DNA of 64,000 nt, from positions 219,261 to 283,260 of the forward strand of contig NZ_JAFLNM010000003.1 of the NCBI RefSeq assembly GCF_017313275.1, read 5' to 3'. How positions within the stretch are numbered: the stretch's first letter is position 1; each line of letters starts with the position of its first letter. Below, one piece after another: positions 1 to 7,216 of this stretch. Source of the DNA: Flagellimonas profundi (GTDB lineage Bacteria; Bacteroidota; Bacteroidia; Flavobacteriales; Flavobacteriaceae). Below the pieces are notes generated by a model that was not told the origin of the DNA, did not search any database, and saw only the letters and a program-made list of their open reading frames with translations. A program made the position numbers and the translations under genes.

Positions 1-290
1 TCCGAGAACGGAACCCCCACAACTTTTGATGCCAAGATCGCAACGGCCGTGGACAACACGGACGGAACATTCACCATCACAGACGACTTCGGGACTCAGG
101 TCGACATCGACACCAACGAGACCGTGACAACCCTGACCGACGGGAACGACGGAACATTCACCTATTCGTCCGAGAACGGAACCCCCACAACTTTTGATGC
201 CAAGATCGCAACGGCCGTGGACAACACGGACGGAACATTCACCATCACAGACGACTTCGGGACTCAGGTCGACATCGACACCAACGAGAC
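1..290 (+). repeat. 168-bp tandem repeat, end of array
   Basis: Bases 1-122 recur without a visible mismatch at 169-290, a period of 168 bp (56 codons). The array continues beyond the left window edge. Asp codons in the repeat are almost all GAC, while the unique tail that follows uses mostly GAT, so repeat and tail differ in base and codon use. Confidence 0.9.
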
Positions 291-615
291 AATTGTCAGT
301 ACAGATTCTGAAAATTCTATTACACAAGGGTCAGACGGGGGAGCTTATCTTAACACCACAGTAAAACCAATAACTTCGGTTATCACAGATACAACACCTG
401 ATAATTCAAATTATACAATCATATTAAATTCCGGAACATATCCTACTGGTGTAACATTATTGACAGATGGAACCTTACCAATTGGAAAAATAATTATCCT
501 TAGAAATAATAGTGGAGGAGCAATTAATATTTCAGGATCTACAGCCGCATCTATTGCTAATGGTCAATCTCTTTGGGTACAATTTGATGGAACTATATGG
601 CAGCAAATCAACTAA
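1..615 (+). CDS. C-terminal part of a large tandem-repeat surface protein (5' end outside window)
   Basis: The reading frame is open from the first base, so this is the 3' end of a longer gene; a GTG at 49 is only an internal codon. Residues 1-96 of the visible part hold a 56-residue repeat made of two related halves built around D-G-T-F-T, rich in Asp, Thr, Gly and Asn. From about base 291 the sequence changes to an AT-richer, non-repetitive tail ending in IWQQIN. Repeat proteins of this type in flavobacteria are usually giant secreted adhesins or filaments; that role is inferred. No T9SS sorting domain is seen at the C terminus. The stop codon overlaps the start of the next gene (TAATG), suggesting translational coupling. 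Confidence 0.8.
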   Translation, partial: SENGTPTTFDAKIATAVDNTDGTFTITDDFGTQVDIDTNETVTTLTDGNDGTFTYSSENGTPTTFDAKIATAVDNTDGTFTITDDFGTQVDIDTNETIVSTDSENSITQGSDGGAYLNTTVKPITSVITDTTPDNSNYTIILNSGTYPTGVTLLTDGTLPIGKIIILRNNSGGAINISGSTAASIANGQSLWVQFDGTIWQQIN

Positions 616-1781
616 TGAAAACCCTCCTCCACATAGCGTTTTTATTGTGGGTCAACTTTGCTGTGGCCCAAACGGGGCTCTTCAACAATGGTAACCTGCA
701 AATGCACAACAATGCCAACTTGGGGCTGCACACCGACTTTATCAACAATGCCAGTTTTGAACAGACCTCGGGATTGGTCGGATTTTACGGTAACGGTGTC
801 ATAATCGTCTCCGGAAGTTTTTCACCGACCTTGTGGGATACGGAAATCATGAACAGCAGCAATGTGTTTTTACAAAACCCTGTACTGGTCCAGAACAACG
901 TAAATTTTATCGATGGTGATTTTTTGACCCCAGCAAACAACCAAGCAGTATACCTTAACTTTATGGGCCAAGGCTTTTTCACCGGCGAAAGCAACGCATC
1001 CAAGATCACGGGGTTTGCTGCAGTGAACGACCGGGATGTGTTTTCGTTTCCCGTGGGGGACCAACAACAACTGAGGCCTTTGACATTGCTTTCGCAAAGC
1101 ACCACACCATTGGCCATCTGCGCCTATTTTTTTGAGGACCCATCCAATCCATCTTCCATCTTGGAAGGTTTTGATACGGACGAGAAAGAACAAGAGATCG
1201 GTTCGGTATCCGATCGTGAATTTTGGATTATTCAGAGCGATGTACCAGCCCAAGTTACCATATCCTGGAACCCGCGCAGCGGTCTGGCCGCCATACCCAA
1301 TGCTACGCCCGAATCCATTATTGTGGTCGGATGGAGCAAAACAGACAACGAATGGGTAATTATTGGCAATTCGGCCTTTAGCGGCGACCTTACCCAAGGA
1401 TTTATTACTTCGGAAACTTTTTTACCAAGCGATTATGCTGCCATTACCTTTGGTACCATCCCGCTGCCTAGTGATACCTTTGCCGTGAACAATCCCACTT
1501 TGGGCAATTATTTTTTGAGTCCGAATGGGGATGGAACCAACGATTTTTGGATTATTGACGGCTTGGAAGAATCGCCCAACAACAGTGTCCGCATTTTTAA
1601 CCGTTATGGACAAAAGGTGTTTGAGCAGGTCAATTACACCAACGAGTTTAGGGGAATCGCCAACACCGGAACCCTGATCACAAACCAAAGTGCGGGATTA
1701 CCCGAGGGGGTCTACTTTTACCTTGTTACCATGGACGACCTGGAGCTGGAATATTCCGGTTTTTTGTTCTTGGACCGATAG
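615..1781 (+). CDS. T9SS type B sorting domain (CHU_C) secreted protein
   Basis: A 388-residue protein with an N-terminal signal peptide (MKTLLHIAFLLWVNFAVAQ, cleavage after about residue 19) and a C-terminal domain of the gliding-motility-associated CHU_C/type B T9SS sorting family. The landmarks are the S-P-N-G-D-G-T-N-D motif, then R-I-F-N-R-Y-G-Q-K-V-F, then G-V-Y-F-Y and a final F-L-F-L-D-R strand. The middle is a beta-rich region without a recognised domain. It should be exported by Sec, moved across the outer membrane by T9SS and anchored or released at the surface. I chose the ATG at 615 because it begins the signal peptide and overlaps the upstream stop codon. The cargo function is unknown; partnership with the upstream repeat protein is inferred from the overlap. 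Confidence 0.85.
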   Translation: MKTLLHIAFLLWVNFAVAQTGLFNNGNLQMHNNANLGLHTDFINNASFEQTSGLVGFYGNGVIIVSGSFSPTLWDTEIMNSSNVFLQNPVLVQNNVNFIDGDFLTPANNQAVYLNFMGQGFFTGESNASKITGFAAVNDRDVFSFPVGDQQQLRPLTLLSQSTTPLAICAYFFEDPSNPSSILEGFDTDEKEQEIGSVSDREFWIIQSDVPAQVTISWNPRSGLAAIPNATPESIIVVGWSKTDNEWVIIGNSAFSGDLTQGFITSETFLPSDYAAITFGTIPLPSDTFAVNNPTLGNYFLSPNGDGTNDFWIIDGLEESPNNSVRIFNRYGQKVFEQVNYTNEFRGIANTGTLITNQSAGLPEGVYFYLVTMDDLELEYSGFLFLDR

Positions 1782-1859
1782 CATTAAGTGGAGTTCTTCC
1801 CTAAATTTTCAAATTCAAGAATTAAAAATACTTCTTAACTTGGGACAAAAATTTGTTTC

Positions 1860-2594
1860 ATGAAAAGAAGGACTTTTATCAAAACTGCTTCTGTGTCGGG
1901 CCTGGCCTGTACCATCCCCCCTATTTTCCCCAACCTTTACGATCTTGATTATTCAACAGCCGAACTTATGGGCAAAGCTGATATCGAACTTTTTGGGGAA
2001 GGCATCAATCTGAGGGAAGAAGCATACGAATCCTTCTTGGCCATGAAAAAAGCAGCCTATTCAGATGGTTTTGATATTAAACTGGTATCCAGTTTCCGTG
2101 ATTTTTATCATCAGGAACGCATTTGGGAGCGCAAATACCTAAGTTTTACGGAGGATGAAGGACTGACTCCTTTAGAGGCCATAGATAAAATCATTGAATA
2201 TTCCACGATACCCGGAACGAGCAGACATCATTGGGGCACCGACATTGATATTATCGATGCAAACCCAAAAGTCTCCGGAGATGTGCTTGAGGCCGAAAAA
2301 TTTGAAGCAGGCGGTCCTTATGAAGGTTTAAAACTGTGGTTGGATGAAAATTCCGAGAAGTACGGGTTTTATTTGGTTTATACCGATAACTCTAGACGCA
2401 GAGGCTTTAAATACGAACCATGGCACTACAGCTATGCGCCAATCTCCATTCCCATGTTAACCGCATACCGAAAGCTCAATATGCTAAAGCTTTTACAAAA
2501 GGAACAATTTTTAGGGATTGAATACTTTACCAATGGCTTTGTAAAGACCTACTTGCAAGACAATATTTTGGATATCAACCCGGTACTGCTATAG
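1860..2594 (+). CDS. M15 family D-alanyl-D-alanine carboxypeptidase (VanY-like)
   Basis: A 244-residue zinc peptidase of the M15B family, which trims D-Ala-D-Ala from peptidoglycan stem peptides. Visible motifs are S-R-H-H-W-G-T-D-I-D (residues 121-130, matching SxHxxGxxxD with ligands His123 and Asp130) and E-P-W-H-Y (186-190) with the catalytic Glu186 and ligand His189. The N terminus has a twin-arginine-like signal, K-R-R-T-F-I-K, followed by a weakly hydrophobic stretch, so Tat export to the periplasm is likely. It stands alone, 78 bp after the T9SS gene and 38 bp before the M48 gene. D,L- or L,D-specificity cannot be told from sequence. Confidence 0.85.
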   Translation: MKRRTFIKTASVSGLACTIPPIFPNLYDLDYSTAELMGKADIELFGEGINLREEAYESFLAMKKAAYSDGFDIKLVSSFRDFYHQERIWERKYLSFTEDEGLTPLEAIDKIIEYSTIPGTSRHHWGTDIDIIDANPKVSGDVLEAEKFEAGGPYEGLKLWLDENSEKYGFYLVYTDNSRRRGFKYEPWHYSYAPISIPMLTAYRKLNMLKLLQKEQFLGIEYFTNGFVKTYLQDNILDINPVLL

Positions 2595-2632
2595 CGTTAT
2601 TTTGTATCTTCAACTATATAGAACACTAACCC

Positions 2633-3397
2633 ATGAGACGAGGAAGTTGGAGAGTACGTATCCTTATAGGTTTGGCCATCGTTGCCTTCGCTTTTGTTCG
2701 TAGGTGCAGTAACCAAGAGGAAAATCCATATACGGGCAGGACCCAAAACATAAACATGACCGCGGAACAGGAAATTGCCATTGGGTTGCAAAGCGCACCC
2801 GAAATGGCACAACAACACGGTGGTCTGTATCCCGACGAACGCATGCAAGCATTGGTGGATGCCGTGGGCAATAAATTGGTGCAAAAAAGTTTAGCTCGGG
2901 AGACTCCTTATCCATATGAATTTCATTTATTGGCCGATGACAAAACCATCAACGCATTTGCTTTGCCTGGAGGTCAAATCTTTATAACCTATGCACTCTT
3001 CTCCCAGCTGAACGAACCACAACTGGCCGGGGTTTTGGGCCACGAAATTGGTCATGTGATCGGTCGACACTCCGCGGAACGGATTGCAGAGAGTAATTTT
3101 TGGCAAACCCTTGCAACAGGGGCCTCCGTAGGAGGAGATATGGGAAATTTAGTCGCTGGAATAGGTCAGAACACCCTGCTTAAAAATGGCAGGGGCGACG
3201 AATTGGAAAGTGATGAATTAGGGGTTTTATTTATGATTCAGTCCGGGTACGACCCCTATGAAATGATAGCGGTGATGGAAATTCTAAAGGCCGCAGCAGG
3301 CCCGAACAGAGTTCCCGAGTTTCAGAGCACACACCCCGACCCTGAGAACAGAATAGATAAAATCAAAGAAGCCATCCAACAATATTCAGGTCGATAG
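2633..3397 (+). CDS. M48 family zinc metalloprotease
   Basis: A 254-residue peptidase with the M48 active site H-E-I-G-H (137-141) and the third-ligand segment L-E-S-D-E-L-G (Glu192). This is the Ste24/HtpX/LoiP-like clade; the Bacteroidota members are periplasmic or membrane-tethered quality-control proteases. An N-terminal hydrophobic segment (about residues 9-21) is followed by R-R-C-S-N. The cysteine at 25 is not preceded by a proper lipobox, so whether it is a lipoprotein or a signal-anchored protein is uncertain. There is no TPR or BON extension. The ATG at 2633 is the first in frame after the M15 gene. Confidence 0.85.
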   Translation: MRRGSWRVRILIGLAIVAFAFVRRCSNQEENPYTGRTQNINMTAEQEIAIGLQSAPEMAQQHGGLYPDERMQALVDAVGNKLVQKSLARETPYPYEFHLLADDKTINAFALPGGQIFITYALFSQLNEPQLAGVLGHEIGHVIGRHSAERIAESNFWQTLATGASVGGDMGNLVAGIGQNTLLKNGRGDELESDELGVLFMIQSGYDPYEMIAVMEILKAAAGPNRVPEFQSTHPDPENRIDKIKEAIQQYSGR

Positions 3398-3510
3398 AAT
3401 TGACTGTTTATCGATTAAACAAGGCATTTGACTTTATTTCTGTACCTTTGGACTAACCCCGAATCCTACTAGTTCCCTTAATCTTTTTATGCGGTAAAAA
3501 GAGAGAACAT

Positions 3511-3678
3511 ATGGGAACACTATTACATTTTAAAAATCTCTATTTAGAGGCATTTGACGATTGCAAACCTAGCTTTGTAGTACTCTTTTTAAAAGGGTAT
3601 TCCATATTTTGTGCGGTTATGTTTTTTATGGCCGTATATGGATTTTTATACAGAGCTTTTACGGGCTTTGAATTCTAA
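3511..3678 (+). CDS. 55-residue single-pass membrane protein, DUF6747-like
   Basis: A short ORF starting MGTLLHFKNLYLEAF with one hydrophobic segment (about residues 31-48, S-I-F-C-A-V-M-F-F-M and on) followed by L-Y-R-A-F-T-G-F-E-F at the end. The pattern of an amphipathic N terminus, one membrane span and a terminal F-x-T-G-F-x-F matches, from memory, small flavobacterial proteins annotated DUF6747. Function is unknown. A purine-rich GAGAGAAC stretch precedes the ATG, and a strong hairpin terminator lies 48 bp downstream. Both support it as a real independent gene. Confidence 0.6.
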   Translation: MGTLLHFKNLYLEAFDDCKPSFVVLFLKGYSIFCAVMFFMAVYGFLYRAFTGFEF

Positions 3679-3725
3679 GCTACGAGACACACTCTTTTGC
3701 AAGGACACTAAATATGTAAATGAGC

Positions 3726-3757
3726 AAAAAGGCCCATCCTTTCGGATGGGCCTTTTT
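3726..3757. terminator. Bidirectional rho-independent terminator
   Basis: A perfect 9-bp stem, GGCCCATCC / GGATGGGCC, with loop TTTC, is flanked by A5 on the left and T5 on the right. It lies between convergent genes (the 55-residue ORF and the ankyrin gene) and can serve both. Confidence 0.9.
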
Positions 3758-3779
3758 CGTTAGACGAATAAACTCCTTT

Positions 3780-4172
3780 CTATTTTTTCATAGCTGATTT
3801 TAGCACCGCCATTGCATCTTTGGCATGGGAAAGTTCGGCATATTTCATCGCCGTCATACCGCCATCACAACGTTTTTTAAGGTCCGCACCATTATCGATA
3901 AGTACTTTCAAGACCTCGGCCTTGTTATATCGTGCGGCATAATGGATAGGTGCCTTACCTAGGGATTTTTGGTTGACATCCTCTCCAAGTTCAATGAATT
4001 TTTTAACGGTATCCACATCGCCCTGCATTACTGCTTTACAAAAAGCGCTAAGGTCATCCGGTGAAACCATTTCAATGGTTGCTTCTGTTTCGATGGTTTT
4101 CAGCTCGTTTGCAGAAATACCGCTTAGGGCCAACATGGATACAGCGGCCACTGTGAAGATTGTTTTTTTCAT
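3780..4172 (-). CDS. Secreted ankyrin-repeat protein
   Basis: A 130-residue protein with a signal peptide (about residues 1-21, M-K-K-T-I-F-T-V-A-A-V-S-M-L-A-L-S-G-I) and two to three ankyrin repeats. The best is G-K-A-P-I-H-Y-A-A-R-Y-N-K-A-E-V-L-K-V-L, followed by I-D-N-G-A-D-L-K. Ankyrin repeats mediate protein-protein contacts; a periplasmic location follows from the signal peptide. No partner gene is adjacent: it is convergent with the preceding gene and divergent from gpmI. The physiological role is unknown. Confidence 0.8.
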   Translation of the reverse strand: MKKTIFTVAAVSMLALSGISANELKTIETEATIEMVSPDDLSAFCKAVMQGDVDTVKKFIELGEDVNQKSLGKAPIHYAARYNKAEVLKVLIDNGADLKKRCDGGMTAMKYAELSHAKDAMAVLKSAMKK

Positions 4173-4354
4173 GATGATTGTTTTTGATTAATGAAATTAC
4201 TTGTTATAAAAATAGACTTCTTAAAACAGTCAATGTTACATTATTAACAGTTAAATAACTAAATTTTAACAAGTATTCAATTTTAACTTAAAATTATTAA
4301 CAACTTCATAATTAGAATTTTAACAAAAAACTAGGGCATCCAACCAGATCACTT

Positions 4355-4362
4355 TATTTTTG
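4355..4362 (+). promoter_or_regulatory. Candidate gpmI promoter -7 element
   Basis: TATTTTTG matches the Bacteroidota -7 consensus TAnnTTTG and lies 17 bp before the gpmI ATG in an AT-rich 207-bp intergenic region. No clear -33 TTG is seen at the usual distance, so confidence is moderate. Confidence 0.5.
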
Positions 4363-4379
4363 TAGTACAATATGTTACT

Positions 4380-5897
4380 ATGAGCAAAAAGGTTATTCTT
4401 ATGATTTTGGATGGCTGGGGAAAATCTCCAGATCCAAATGTTTCGGCAATTGAAAAAGCCAATACCCCATTTATTGATTCACTTTACACCAAATATCCCG
4501 ATGCAGATTTGCACACCGATGGCATGAACGTTGGTCTGCCGGAAGGGCAAATGGGAAACAGTGAGGTCGGCCATATGAACCTTGGCGCCGGTAGAATTGT
4601 ATACCAAGACCTTGCTAAAATCAATAAAGCCGTAAAAGAAGACACCTTAAAGAACGAGAAAGTACTCCAAGAGGCATTTGAATATGCCAAAGCCAATAAC
4701 AAACCTGTCCACTTTTTGGGATTGGTCAGTGATGGTGGGGTGCACAGTCACATAGATCATCTCAAGGCATTGATCAAAGCCGCTGATGATAGTGGCGTGG
4801 AAAATTCTTTTGTGCACGCCTTTACCGACGGTCGTGATGTGGACCCTAAAAGTGGAAAAGGCTTTTTGGTAGATCTGGACAACTACTGTACGGACAAAAA
4901 GACCCAATTGGCCACTGTAATCGGCAGATACTACGCCATGGATCGTGACAAAAGATGGGAGCGTGTTAAGATGGCATACGATGTCATCGTGAACGCCGAA
5001 GGTGATAAAACCCAAAATATCGGCGAGGCGATGCAAAAAAGTTATGATGACGGCGTTACCGACGAGTTCATTAAACCATTGGTATTGACTGATTCGAACA
5101 ATGAGCCCGTTGCCAAGGTCAAGGATGGTGACGTCATTATATTTTTCAATTTCAGGACCGACCGTGGCCGTGAATTGACCCAAGCTCTGAGCCAACAGGA
5201 CTTTCATGAGCAGAATATGCACAAACTGGATCTGTACTATGTTACCATGACCAATTATGATGATTCCTTCAAGGGCATCAAAATCATATTCAACAAAGAA
5301 AATATAAAAGATACATTGGGCGAGACCCTTGCCAAAAACGGTAAAAAGCAAATACGAATCGCAGAAACCGAAAAATATCCGCACGTTACCTTTTTCTTTA
5401 ATGGAGGTCGAGAGGAACCTTTTGAAGGAGAACAGCGCATTCTGTGCCCATCGCCCAAAGTGGCCACTTACGATCTTCAGCCAGAGATGAGCGCTTACGA
5501 TATCCGGGATGCCATTATTCCCGAATTGAAAAAAGGAGATGCCGACTTTGTATGCCTCAATTTTGCAAACCCCGATATGGTTGGACATACCGGTGTCATG
5601 GAAGCCGCAATCAAAGCTTGTGAAACCGTCGATGAATGCGCAAAAGATGTCATCACCGCTGGATTGGAAAATGGATATTCCACCATTGTAATTGCAGACC
5701 ATGGCAACTGCGACACCATGATAAACCCCGATGGCAGCCCTAACACAGCGCATACCACCAACCCCGTTCCACTTATTTTGGTTGACAATGATATCAAGGA
5801 GGTAAAAAGTGGTGTTTTAGGAGATATTGCACCTACCATTCTTAAATTATTGGGTGTTCCACAACCTGATCTTATGACGCAAAAACCATTGGTTTAA
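4380..5897 (+). CDS. gpmI: 2,3-bisphosphoglycerate-independent phosphoglycerate mutase
   Basis: A 505-residue Mn-dependent mutase that interconverts 3-phosphoglycerate and 2-phosphoglycerate in glycolysis and gluconeogenesis (cytoplasm). It belongs to the alkaline phosphatase superfamily. Metal ligand Asp11 is in L-D-G-W-G, the phosphoserine Ser61 is in M-G-N-S-E-V-G-H, H-S-H-I-D-H and T-D-G-R-D follow, and the C-terminal metal site includes A-D-H-G-N-C-D. The length is normal for the family (about 505-515). It is monocistronic or leads into map, which has its own promoter-like element. Confidence 0.97.
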   Translation: MSKKVILMILDGWGKSPDPNVSAIEKANTPFIDSLYTKYPDADLHTDGMNVGLPEGQMGNSEVGHMNLGAGRIVYQDLAKINKAVKEDTLKNEKVLQEAFEYAKANNKPVHFLGLVSDGGVHSHIDHLKALIKAADDSGVENSFVHAFTDGRDVDPKSGKGFLVDLDNYCTDKKTQLATVIGRYYAMDRDKRWERVKMAYDVIVNAEGDKTQNIGEAMQKSYDDGVTDEFIKPLVLTDSNNEPVAKVKDGDVIIFFNFRTDRGRELTQALSQQDFHEQNMHKLDLYYVTMTNYDDSFKGIKIIFNKENIKDTLGETLAKNGKKQIRIAETEKYPHVTFFFNGGREEPFEGEQRILCPSPKVATYDLQPEMSAYDIRDAIIPELKKGDADFVCLNFANPDMVGHTGVMEAAIKACETVDECAKDVITAGLENGYSTIVIADHGNCDTMINPDGSPNTAHTTNPVPLILVDNDIKEVKSGVLGDIAPTILKLLGVPQPDLMTQKPLV

Positions 5898-5928
5898 GCC
5901 AAATGTGCCTAAATCCATAGAATCAATT

Positions 5929-5936
5929 TATCTTTG
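5929..5936 (+). promoter_or_regulatory. map promoter -7 element (leaderless transcript predicted)
   Basis: TATCTTTG matches TAnnTTTG. It ends only 5 bases before the map ATG at 5942, so the expected transcription start falls at or within a base or two of the start codon. There is no clear -33 TTG. Confidence 0.55.
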
Positions 5937-5941
5937 CAGCT

Positions 5942-6760
5942 ATGATTAAAGTAAAGACAGCTGAGGAAATTGAGTTGATGCGTGAAAGCGCTTTGGTTGT
6001 ATCCAAAACTTTGGGAATGTTGGCCAAAGAAATCAAGCCTGGGGCCAATCCATTGAAGTTGGATAAGATGGCCGAGGAATTTATTCGTGAACAAGGAGCA
6101 GTACCTGGCTTTTTGGGTATGTACGACTTTCCAAATACTTTAAACTGGAGTCCGAACGCACAAGTGGTGCACGGTATACCTGGGAACGAACCTTTAAAGG
6201 ACGGTGATATTGTTTCAGTCGATTGCGGGGCCATTAAAAATGGATTCCATGGTGACCATGCTTACACCTTTGAAGTTGGTGAAGTGGCAGAAGAAACCAA
6301 ACAATTGCTTAAGGTGACCAAAGAATCGCTTTATATAGGTATTCGAGAGTTCAAATTGGGCAATCGTGTGGGTGATGTCGGCTATGCCATTCAAAAATAC
6401 ACAGAAGACCATGGATATGGCGTGGTACGTGAATTGGTGGGCCACGGTTTGGGCAGGGAACTTCATGAAGACCCTCAAATGCCCAATTATGGTAAAAGAG
6501 GCCGAGGCAAAAAGTTTGTCAACGGTATGGTGGTAGCTATTGAGCCCATGATCAATATGGGCACCAAACGAATAAAACAGCTAAGGGATGGCTGGACCAT
6601 ACTCACTGCCGATGGCAAGCCAAGCGCCCACTTTGAGCACGATGTGGCACTTGTGGACGGAAAACCCGAACTCTTGTCCACTTTCCAATATATTTATGAG
6701 GCTTTGGGAATCAAAAGCGACGAAGAAGATGAGTTCCGTAGCAAGAAGTTGGTGCTTTAG
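5942..6760 (+). CDS. map: Type I methionine aminopeptidase
   Basis: A 272-residue cytoplasmic dinuclear-metal enzyme that removes the N-terminal Met from new proteins. All five metal ligands are visible: Asp94 (V-D-C-G-A), Asp105 (G-D-H-A-Y-T), His168 (G-H-G-L-G-R), Glu201 (A-I-E-P-M) and Glu232 (F-E-H-D-V-A-L). The conserved His78 (V-V-H-G-I-P) and His175 are present too. It lacks the N-terminal zinc-finger extension found in some type I enzymes. The ATG at 5942 is the first in frame and gives a standard N terminus. Confidence 0.97.
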   Translation: MIKVKTAEEIELMRESALVVSKTLGMLAKEIKPGANPLKLDKMAEEFIREQGAVPGFLGMYDFPNTLNWSPNAQVVHGIPGNEPLKDGDIVSVDCGAIKNGFHGDHAYTFEVGEVAEETKQLLKVTKESLYIGIREFKLGNRVGDVGYAIQKYTEDHGYGVVRELVGHGLGRELHEDPQMPNYGKRGRGKKFVNGMVVAIEPMINMGTKRIKQLRDGWTILTADGKPSAHFEHDVALVDGKPELLSTFQYIYEALGIKSDEEDEFRSKKLVL

Positions 6761-6780
6761 TGATCAGTAATTTTTATATT

Positions 6781-6799
6781 GACACAAATTTCACCAATT
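6781..6799 (+). repeat. Left imperfect inverted repeat of the GxxExxY cassette
   Basis: GACACAAATTTCACCAATT. Its reverse complement, AATTGGTGAAATTTGTGTC, resembles AATTGGTAAATATTCGTGT at 7188-7206 just after the GxxExxY stop codon, with a small gap and a few mismatches. Confidence 0.55.
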
Positions 6800-6809
6800 A
6801 CTCAGATAA

Positions 6810-7184
6810 ATGTCCCAAATCATTTATAAAAATGAGTCCTACTTTGTTATCGGTTTATGCATGGATATCCATAATGAACTTGGTAAAGGATTCAGCGAAG
6901 TAGTGTATAGCGATGCTCTAGAAATTGAACTAAAATCAAATGGCGTTCCATTTAAAAAAGAAGTCAAATTCGATATCATCTACAAAGGAAAGAAATTAAA
7001 GCATCATTATTATGCTGATTATTTAGTGGATGACAAAATTATCCTAGAACTTAAGGCAGTTGAAAAAATCAGTAGCAGTCATGTGAAACAAACATTGAAC
7101 TACTTGGCCGCATCAAAGATGAAGTTAGGATTAATCATAAATTTTGGCGAAGATAGTTTATCCTATAAAAGAGTAATATTGTAG
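6810..7184 (+). CDS. GxxExxY family protein
   Basis: A 124-residue member of the GxxExxY family (PF13366), named for the motif seen here as G-F-S-E-V-V-Y (27-33). The centre, A-D-Y-L-V-D-D-K-I-I-L-E-L-K (69-82), has the Asp70 ... Glu80-x-Lys82 arrangement of PD-(D/E)xK nuclease-fold proteins. The biochemical function is not established. The gene is bracketed by an imperfect inverted repeat (6781-6799 and 7188-7206) and sits between two unrelated housekeeping-type genes. This is the patchy, cassette-like placement typical of the family. Acquisition by transfer is inferred. Confidence 0.85.
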   Translation: MSQIIYKNESYFVIGLCMDIHNELGKGFSEVVYSDALEIELKSNGVPFKKEVKFDIIYKGKKLKHHYYADYLVDDKIILELKAVEKISSSHVKQTLNYLAASKMKLGLIINFGEDSLSYKRVIL

Positions 7185-7187
7185 ATC

Positions 7188-7216
7188 AATTGGTAAATAT
7201 TCGTGTAATCCGTGTC
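7188..7216 (+). repeat. Right inverted repeat of the GxxExxY cassette with GTGTAATCC-type motif
   Basis: AATTGGTAAATATTCGTGT followed by AATCCGTGTC. It is an imperfect inverted match to 6781-6799. The inner GTG at 7212 is the start codon of the next gene, and a TAA at 7206-7208 in that frame closes the reading frame immediately upstream. Confidence 0.5.

Noticed and set aside
49-51. GTG codon as the start of the first gene
   Set aside because: The frame is open to the window edge and the GTG lies inside a repeat unit, so it is an internal codon of a longer protein.
870-1397. Long antisense reading frame inside the T9SS cargo gene
   Set aside because: It has no recognisable domain, its composition mirrors the gene on the other strand, and there is no promoter.
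4647-5753. 368-codon antisense frame inside gpmI
   Set aside because: It is a shadow of the strongly biased gpmI codons; the product has no family features.
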